A DNA stretch of 64,000 bases, from assembly GCF_000024025.1 (NCBI RefSeq), contig NC_013131.1:2356001-2420000 (forward strand), in the 5' to 3' direction. Position numbers and translations under genes: made by a program. Below the pieces are notes generated by a model. That model was given only the letters and a program-made list of their open reading frames with translations. It searched no databases and was not told where the DNA came from. Source of the stretch: Catenulispora acidiphila DSM 44928 (lineage in GTDB: Bacteria; Actinomycetota; Actinomycetes; Streptomycetales; Catenulisporaceae). This document shows, piece by piece, positions 58,927 through 64,000 of this stretch (its first letter is position 1; every line of letters starts with the position of its first letter).

Positions 58927-59048
58927 GCGGGCGCCGAACCGCGACCGCGATCGGGATCGTGATCGGGATCGGCGGAGGCAGCGGCGATCACGGCGGCTCG
59001 GTAGTGGGTGGCTGCCCTCAGCGAGCAGCGGTCTGCCTAGTGCGGCTG

Positions 59049-59306
59049 GCTGATCGAAGGTCGGCGGCCGGATTCAGCGAGGCAGCAGCCCAGTCGATCG
59101 GGAGCCAGCGGCAGGATTCAGCGAGCAGCAGCCTGGCTGATCAGAAGCCAGCCGCAGGGTTCGGCGCGCAGCAGTCCGGCTGAGCGGAAATCGGCGGCAG
59201 GGTTCGGCGCGCACTAATCCAGTCGTTCGGAAATCGGCGGCTGCGTGCGGCGAGTAGTGCGCAGCTGATCGGAAGCCGGCCGCCGCGTTCAGTGGATCGC
59301 AGCCCT
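59049..59306. repeat. Degenerate 43-bp tandem repeat (about six units)
   Basis: Units start at 59049, 59093, 59136, 59179, 59222 and 59264, a 42-44 bp period. Consensus features are (G)CTGATCGGAAGCCGGCGGCAGG then TTCAGCGAGCAGCAG with strong divergence between copies. No reading frame is kept (43 is not a multiple of three). The 574-bp gap 58927-59500 also has a short GGGATC-rich stretch (58944-58980) and nothing else coding. Confidence 0.85.
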
Positions 59307-59452
59307 GCCGTCGCTCGCCGCGAGCCGATCTACCGCTTGCTTGGCGCACATCCAGCCCCAGCCGCCCCGCACAGCCCCGCTGCCGCCCGAACCGCCGTCC
59401 CGCGATCTCCCCAGATCCGGAAAGCCCTCCGCGCGCCCCTGGAGCCGGAGAA

Positions 59453-59479
59453 GCCCCCGCGACTGGACGTCGCGGGGGC
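59453..59479 (-). terminator. Terminator of the cold-shock gene
   Basis: GCCCCCGCGAC (59453-59463) pairs with GTCGCGGGGGC (59469-59479), an 11-bp perfect stem, 21 bp past the cold-shock stop. Confidence 0.85.
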
Positions 59480-59500
59480 CACTGTGAGTGTTGGGTCGGG

Positions 59501-59710
59501 TTACTGGGCGAGGGCCCGAACCTTCTCCGCCTGCGGGCCCTTCGGGCCCTGGGTGATCTCGAACTCGACCGGCTGGTTCTCTTCGAGGTTCCGGTAGCCG
59601 GAACCCTCGATGGCCGAGAAGTGGACGAAGACGTCCGGGCCGCCGCCGTCCTGAGCGATGAAGCCGTAGCCCTTCTCGCCGTTGAACCACTTGACCGTGC
59701 CAGTTGCCAT
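59501..59710 (-). CDS. Cold-shock domain protein (CspA family)
   Basis: 69 residues. [18 protein letters not shown] with RNP1 KGYGFI and RNP2 VFVHF, the single-stranded RNA/DNA chaperone fold. The basic, nucleic-acid-binding surface is intact. ATG 59710 follows GAGGTAG. An extended in-frame start at 59821 has no SD and is unlikely. Confidence 0.95.
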   Translation of the reverse strand: MATGTVKWFNGEKGYGFIAQDGGGPDVFVHFSAIEGSGYRNLEENQPVEFEITQGPKGPQAEKVRALAQ

Positions 59711-60031
59711 GCTGCGTTCTACCTCGGAAATCACTCCCGCTGTGAGCGGGACCGGTGGTGGGTACCAGCGCCTGTCGCGCGGATACCGGTCGAGCTTGGA
59801 GTGAGTCCGGATGTGCTTCATGAACCGACTGCCCAGTGCGACCGTGCGTCACGGTAGCACTACCAGCTCGGCGACGATAGGTGAAACGACAAGGTGAGCA
59901 ACGTGTCGTCACTCTCGTGGCGCACAGATCCGCCCTGACGTGCGGTGTTCCGGCAGTGGTCGGGGCGGCTCCGGGCGTGGTCGGCGGGGGTGTCGGGGTG
60001 TTCGCGGGGCGGGGGTAGCCCACATGGCGGG
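59711..60031 (-). promoter_or_regulatory. Cold-shock gene leader and promoter region
   Basis: The 321-bp gap before the cold-shock gene contains no gene. A small hairpin CCCGCT-GTG-AGCGGG (59736-59750) lies next to the SD (GAGGTAG at about 59719-59725). Long 5' UTRs with structure are common in csp genes. A clear -10/-35 pair could not be assigned; the far end (59940-60031) is G-rich spacer. Confidence 0.4.
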
Positions 60032-60559
60032 TCAGCCGAGAGCGGCAAAGAAACGATCGCTCATCTCGGTGTGGAGGGGGAACGCCAGGGGTTGGGCGTG
60101 GTCCACGACGACCAATTCCAGCGTCTCGCCGTTGGACAGCGTGCGGACGCGCTCGGCCGTCAGCTCGGCGAGATCCTCGACCGGGCGCGGCTTGACCCGC
60201 CCGAAGAGCAGGATCACGTGGCTGGGGGCGCTCAGCACGTCGGCGAGCTCCACCTCGGCCACGTCGGCGCGCAGCCCGGTCTCCTCCCACAGCTCGCGCA
60301 CCGCCCCCTGCTGCCAGCTCTCGCCCTCCTCGATGAAGCCGCCGGGCAGGCCGATCTCGCCGAGCTGCGGCTCGATCCCGCGGCGCACCGTCAGCAGCCC
60401 GGTCCGGCCGTCCTCGCCGATGATCGGCATCATCACCAGCGCCACCGGCAGCGGGTTGAGCCAGGTGGTCTCGCCACAGTTCGCGCAGACCCGCGGCCAC
60501 GCGGATTCCGGGACGTAGGCGGTACCGCAGTAGGAGCAGTGCGAGTTGTGGACCGGCAT
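60032..60559 (-). CDS. NUDIX hydrolase with N-terminal zinc ribbon
   Basis: 175 residues. Two CxxC pairs (CSYC and CANC, about residues 8 and 25) form a zinc ribbon, followed by a NUDIX box (GG-x5-E-x7-REx-WEET-GL; about 72-95). This layout resembles NudC-type NADH pyrophosphatases and related ADP-ribose hydrolases. Mg2+-dependent hydrolysis of a nucleoside diphosphate linked to X is expected. No SD is obvious before ATG 60559. Confidence 0.87.
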   Translation of the reverse strand: MPVHNSHCSYCGTAYVPESAWPRVCANCGETTWLNPLPVALVMMPIIGEDGRTGLLTVRRGIEPQLGEIGLPGGFIEEGESWQQGAVRELWEETGLRADVAEVELADVLSAPSHVILLFGRVKPRPVEDLAELTAERVRTLSNGETLELVVVDHAQPLAFPLHTEMSDRFFAALG

Positions 60560-60640
60560 GGTTCGTCAGCCTACGCCGACGCTTCACGGAGTGAACCGTC
60601 GGCTCCCCGTACAAGCCGCGCCGCGCCCTTGATCACCCGC

Positions 60641-61654
60641 TCACCCCGCGAGCGAGAACTCGATCGGCTCCGTCGAGGCCAGCCGCACGCGCCCGGTCAG
60701 CGCCAGATGCCGCAGATGCGACCCCGCCTCGCCGAGCGCCAGATGCCGCGCGAAGGTGTCGAGGCGCTCCCAGCCCTTGTTCCACTCCATGCCCTCGGTG
60801 ATGCTCCACAACGTCTTCGGCCCGGCGGCCAGCTGCCCCTCGATCTGCTCCAGGCGCCGCGCGTGGTGCTCGGCGATCTCCGCGGCGCGCCCTGCGACGT
60901 CGTCGAAGGGCGCGCGGTGCGCCGGCAGGGCGCGGGTCGCTCCCAGCGCCGAGACCTTGCGCAGCGAGGCGAGGAAGTCCCCGAGCGGGTCCGTGGTCCC
61001 GACCACGTGGTCGTCGTAGACCGTGACCACCGGCGTGATGCCGGGCAGGACGTGGTCGCCGGTCAGCAGCGCCCCGCTGTCCTCCAAGTGGAAGCAGGTG
61101 TGCCCGGGGGAGTGGCCCGGCGTCCAGACGGCGCGCAGCGTCCGCCCCGGGACGTCCATCAGCGTGCCGTCCTCGATCAGCACGTCCGGGACCGCCGGCT
61201 TGGCACCGGACGGGATCGCCGACGCCGCGCTCGCGACCGCCTCCGGCGGCGCGCCGCACAGCTCCAGCAGCGCCTTGTAGCGCTTGGTCCACGGCTCGCG
61301 CTCGGCGGTCCGGACCATCTCGACGACCTTCGCGTCCTCCTCGTGCAGCGCCACCCAGCAGCCGCTCAGCTCCCTGATGCGCCCGGCGAGCCCGTGGTGG
61401 TCGGGGTGGTGGTGGGTGACCAGGACGCCGCGCACCTCCGACACCGACGTCCCGACGGCCTCCAGGCCGCGCTCCAGGGTCGCCAGCGAGACCGGGTCGT
61501 CCCAGCCGGCGTCGACCAGGACCGGGCCGCCGGCGGTCGTCTCCAGGACGTACACGAGCGTGTAGCCCAAAGGGTTGTCGGGGAAGGGGACGCGGATCGA
61601 CCAGACGCCGGGGCCCTCGGCGACTGCTGCCTCGGCGGGGGCGGCGTCCGTCAT
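60641..61654 (-). CDS. Metallo-beta-lactamase-fold hydrolase
   Basis: 337 residues. Zinc-binding motif HHHPDHHG (residues 81-88; His81, His83, Asp85, His86), GHSPGHTCF with the next His and GDHVLPG with the bridging Asp, then PAHRAPF for the last His. Resembles glyoxalase-II-like and lactonase/thioesterase members. A C-terminal helical extension follows (about 260-337). ATG 61654 has AAGGAG at 7 nt. It is divergent from the aldehyde dehydrogenase-ferredoxin genes across 222 bp, suggesting shared control. Confidence 0.87.
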   Translation of the reverse strand: MTDAAPAEAAVAEGPGVWSIRVPFPDNPLGYTLVYVLETTAGGPVLVDAGWDDPVSLATLERGLEAVGTSVSEVRGVLVTHHHPDHHGLAGRIRELSGCWVALHEEDAKVVEMVRTAEREPWTKRYKALLELCGAPPEAVASAASAIPSGAKPAVPDVLIEDGTLMDVPGRTLRAVWTPGHSPGHTCFHLEDSGALLTGDHVLPGITPVVTVYDDHVVGTTDPLGDFLASLRKVSALGATRALPAHRAPFDDVAGRAAEIAEHHARRLEQIEGQLAAGPKTLWSITEGMEWNKGWERLDTFARHLALGEAGSHLRHLALTGRVRLASTEPIEFSLAG

Positions 61655-61876
61655 GGCGGTGCTCCTTCACGTCGACTGCGATGGGAACACGTTCTCATGA
61701 GTAGTTAGCGAGGCGAAAGGTTCGTCCGTGCGCAGCGCGGTCAACGCCGGACCGGTGCCGGATCCGACGGTCATTGAGCTTGCCCGAAGGAACTGATATC
61801 TGTTCTAGCAGACCGCCTTCTGACGGCCTGTCAGCGCGCTCGGCGCGAGACCGGGCATCACGGAGAGGCACTCGCA

Positions 61877-63343
61877 ATGGGCACCGTGACCGAGCACGGG
61901 AAACTGTTCATCGGCGGCTCCTACGTCGACCCGGCCACGACCGCGAAGCTGGAGATGATCTCGCCGGTCACCGAGGAGGTGTTCGGCCGCACGCCCGAGG
62001 CCTCGCCGGCGGACATGGACCGCGCGGTCGCCGCCGCCCGCCACGCCTTCGACGAGGGACCGTGGCCGCGGATGGCGGTGGCCGAGCGCGTGGAGATCCT
62101 GCGCCGGCTGCGCGACCGGTACGAGGCGCGCGCGGACGAATTGGCCAAGCTGATCAGCTCCGAGACCGGATCGCCGTACTCCTGGTCGATCCTGGCGCAG
62201 GTGTGGGCGCCGATCATGATCTGGGACTACTTCCTGGGGCTGGCCACGGAGTACCCGTGGGAGGAACTGCGGCAGGGCATGCTCGGTCCGACCATCGTGC
62301 GCAGCGAGCCGGTGGGGGTCGCGGCGGGGATCGTGGCGTGGAACGTGCCGCAGTTCATCACCGTGAGCAAGATCGCGCCGGCGCTCGTGGCGGGCTGCGC
62401 GGTGGTGGTCAAGCCGTCGCCGGAGACCGCGCTGGACTCGTATCTGCTCGCTGATATGGCCCTTGAGGCCGGGCTGCCGGAGGGCGTGCTGAACATCGTG
62501 CCGGCGGGGCGCGAGAACAGCGCGTATCTCGCGGCGCATCCGGGGCTCGACAAGATCGCCTTCACCGGCTCGACGGCCGGCGGCAAGGCGGTCCTGGCCG
62601 CCGCCGGCGCGAACCTGACGCGCGTGACGCTGGAACTCGGCGGGAAGTCCGCGGCGATCATCCTGCCGGACGCGGATCTGAGTACTGCGATTCCCGGACT
62701 GCTGCCGAATTCGTATATGAACAACGGACAGGCATGTGTTGCCCAGACACGGGTTCTGGTGCAGCGCGATCGGTACGCCAAGACCGTCGAGGCGATGGCG
62801 GAGGCTGTCAAGGCACTGAGAACCGGCGACCCGCTCGACCCCGAGACGCAGATCGGTCCTCTGGTCGCCGAGCGGCAGCGCGATCGAGTGGAGTCCTATA
62901 TCGCCAAGGGGATCGGCGAGGGCGCGCGGGTGGTCGTCGGCGGCGGGCGTCCGGCGGATCTGCCCAAGGGGTGGTTCGTCGAGCCGACGCTGTTCGCGGA
63001 CGTCGACAACCGCATGGTGATCGCGCAGGAGGAGATCTTCGGTCCGGTCGTCGCGATGATCCCGTACACCGACGAGGCCGACGCGGTGCGGATCGCCAAC
63101 GATTCCGATTACGGGCTCTCGGGATCGGTGTGGTCGGCGGACGTGGAGCACGGGCTGGACGTGGCGCGGCGCGTGCGAACCGGCAACTACGGCGTCAACA
63201 CCTTCGGGATGGAGTTCAATTCGCCCTTCGGCGGGTTCAAGCAGTCCGGGGTCGGCAGGGAGTTCGGGCCCGAGGGCTTGCGGGCATATCTGGAAACGAA
63301 GACCGTGCACTTGCCGAGCGGCTATACCCCTGAAGGGTTTTGA
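61877..63343 (+). CDS. Aldehyde dehydrogenase
   Basis: 488 residues. Catalytic Cys287 in NNGQACVAQ, Glu253 in TLELGGKS, Asn156 in VAWNVPQF. Closest by motif to the actinobacterial aldehyde dehydrogenases found beside P450-ferredoxin sets. ATG 61877 follows AGAGG. Four nucleotides separate it from the ferredoxin start, so the two are one operon. The substrate is unknown; no P450 is in the window. Confidence 0.9.
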   Translation: MGTVTEHGKLFIGGSYVDPATTAKLEMISPVTEEVFGRTPEASPADMDRAVAAARHAFDEGPWPRMAVAERVEILRRLRDRYEARADELAKLISSETGSPYSWSILAQVWAPIMIWDYFLGLATEYPWEELRQGMLGPTIVRSEPVGVAAGIVAWNVPQFITVSKIAPALVAGCAVVVKPSPETALDSYLLADMALEAGLPEGVLNIVPAGRENSAYLAAHPGLDKIAFTGSTAGGKAVLAAAGANLTRVTLELGGKSAAIILPDADLSTAIPGLLPNSYMNNGQACVAQTRVLVQRDRYAKTVEAMAEAVKALRTGDPLDPETQIGPLVAERQRDRVESYIAKGIGEGARVVVGGGRPADLPKGWFVEPTLFADVDNRMVIAQEEIFGPVVAMIPYTDEADAVRIANDSDYGLSGSVWSADVEHGLDVARRVRTGNYGVNTFGMEFNSPFGGFKQSGVGREFGPEGLRAYLETKTVHLPSGYTPEGF

Positions 63344-63347
63344 TTCG

Positions 63348-63584
63348 GTGGCAGAGACCAAGTGGCGTGTGACTGTCGATACCGACCTGTGTATCGGCTC
63401 CGGGGGGTGCGTGCTGCGCGCGCCCGACGCGTTCGAGCTGGACACGGCGCGGCAGTCGTGCCCGAAGCACGAGGTGATGGCGCCGTCGGACGACGTTCTG
63501 GAGGCTGCGGAGACCTGTCCGGTGGAGGCGATCACGATCGTGGAGGAGGGGAGCGGGGCGGAGGTGTTCCCGCCGGCCGACTGA
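63348..63584 (+). CDS. [3Fe-4S] ferredoxin
   Basis: 78 residues, P450-partner type: Cys15 and Cys21 in CIGSGGC, Cys57 in TCPVEAI, which hold a 3Fe-4S cluster. An additional Cys38 (QSCPK) is not in the usual spacing. GTG 63348. It is the electron donor to a monooxygenase, probably encoded outside the window, and is co-transcribed with the aldehyde dehydrogenase. Confidence 0.88.
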   Translation: MAETKWRVTVDTDLCIGSGGCVLRAPDAFELDTARQSCPKHEVMAPSDDVLEAAETCPVEAITIVEEGSGAEVFPPAD

Positions 63585-63627
63585 CGGGTCCGCCGCTCGC
63601 CGCCGGTGTCCAGGGCGCCCGAAATTC

Positions 63628-63654
63628 TTTGACTCAGTCATTGACTGAGTCAAA
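63628..63654. promoter_or_regulatory. 27-bp perfect palindrome overlapping the MarR promoter
   Basis: TTTGACTCAGTCA (63628-63640), one central T, and its exact complement (63642-63654). It includes the -35 element TTGACT (63641-63646), which is followed after 18 nt by TACCAT (63665-63670) and then ATG at 63677. This is the expected position for an autoregulatory MarR operator. Confidence 0.7.
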
Positions 63655-63676
63655 CGATGCTGCCTACCATGGCCGA

Positions 63677-64000
63677 ATGGTGGATCTAGCACCCGCGGTG
63701 GCGGCCGTCCGTTCGTTCAACCGGAGCTACACGAAAGTCATAGGCGTCCTCGAGGACGGGCTGTTGAAGAGCCCTTACACCCTGACCGAGGTCCGGGTCC
63801 TCTTGGAGATCGCGCACGCCGGGCCGGAGGGCTCGACCGTGGTGCGGATCCGGGAGGACCTCGGTCTCGATCCCGGCTACCTGAGCCGCATCCTGGCGCG
63901 CTTCGACAGCGAGGGGATGGTGGTCAAGGGGCGCGCCGCCGATGACGCGCGGCGCGGAACGGTGCAGCTGACCGAGCGCGGGCGCGGGGTCTTCTCAGGG
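63677..64000 (+). CDS. MarR-family regulator, N-terminal part (window-truncated); possible MarR-GNAT fusion
   Basis: 108 codons visible, open at the window end. MVDLAPAVAAVRSFNRSYTK and IGVLEDGLLKSPYTLTEVRVL, then winged HTH GLDPGYLSRILARFDSEGMV and wing AADDARRGTVQLT. This opening is typical of bifunctional MarR-GNAT proteins, whose acetyltransferase half would start beyond 64000. The ATG is 6 nt after the -10 TACCAT, so the mRNA is probably leaderless. Confidence 0.75.
   Translation, partial: MVDLAPAVAAVRSFNRSYTKVIGVLEDGLLKSPYTLTEVRVLLEIAHAGPEGSTVVRIREDLGLDPGYLSRILARFDSEGMVVKGRAADDARRGTVQLTERGRGVFSG

Noticed and set aside
59049-59306. 43-bp repeats as a possible CRISPR array
   Set aside because: Units are contiguous and diverged, with no unique spacers and no cas genes.

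Overview
The window is 64 kb of very GC-rich DNA (GC-ending codons nearly throughout, many GTG starts, no long AT-rich island). Its genes are typical of a large-genome soil actinomycete: LuxR/LAL regulators, LacI-controlled sugar ABC operons, ECF sigma factors, a type III polyketide synthase and many GNAT proteins. A Catenulispora- or Streptomyces-like organism fits best; the genus is an inference. There is no integrase, transposase, CRISPR array or rRNA. The only RNA gene found is a tRNA-Lys(CTT).

Layout. (1) 0.3-6.7 kb: a polymorphic-toxin locus, with an RHS/YD-repeat protein ending in a deaminase-like toxin, a downstream candidate immunity gene, and a divergent DUF6882-like gene. (2) 6.7-19.9 kb: a double-GNAT protein, a chloroperoxidase-like hydrolase, a flavin dehydrogenase, a GNAT/IF-1-paralogue pair preceded by a tiny SD-led ORF, a secreted beta-propeller plus CWB2 protein, a LAL regulator, an ECF sigma with a coupled membrane partner, and a small secreted protein. 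(3) 20.0-27.1 kb: an ECF41-type sigma factor surrounded by four transcription units, each with the same promoter motif ([TC]GTCACA-N15-CGGTCTNAGCTGG): an SdhA-like flavoprotein, an NmrA-like reductase, a type II NADH dehydrogenase followed by a free-standing copy of the ECF41 C-terminal domain, and a ferritin-like plus VOC pair. This looks like a complete small regulon and is the most interesting part of the window.

(4) 27.2-34.8 kb: tRNA-Lys, an LCP cell-wall ligase, an MFS exporter, then a compact prenylated phenolic-lipid-type cluster (UbiA, type III PKS, ICMT-like methyltransferase, FAD monooxygenase, divergent O-methyltransferase). (5) 34.9-43.4 kb: a DeoR regulator, a 0.36-kb imperfect palindrome (half a copy also lies at 17.2 kb), and an alpha-glucoside utilisation operon (lipoprotein, two permeases, GH13 glucosidase, LacI regulator, PfkB kinase). 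(6) 43.4-49.8 kb: SDR/LuxR divergent pair, a DUF4190-like membrane protein, an RCK-domain ion-channel protein, an acyl-CoA dehydrogenase and a small toxin-antitoxin-like pair.

(7) 49.9-58.9 kb: an ABC importer (lipoprotein, ATPase with a 150-residue Gly/Ser/Ala tail encoded partly by a 12-bp minisatellite, two permeases) divergent from a catabolic operon of aldehyde dehydrogenase, two CoA-transferase subunits and a citryl-CoA-lyase-like enzyme. The chemistry suggests import of an acid, activation to a CoA ester, retro-Claisen cleavage and oxidation of the released aldehyde; the substrate is unknown. (8) 59-64 kb: a degenerate 43-bp tandem repeat, cold-shock protein, NUDIX hydrolase, metallo-beta-lactamase-fold hydrolase, aldehyde dehydrogenase plus [3Fe-4S] ferredoxin, and a MarR-type regulator cut off by the window end. 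All functions are read from sequence motifs; no searches were run.
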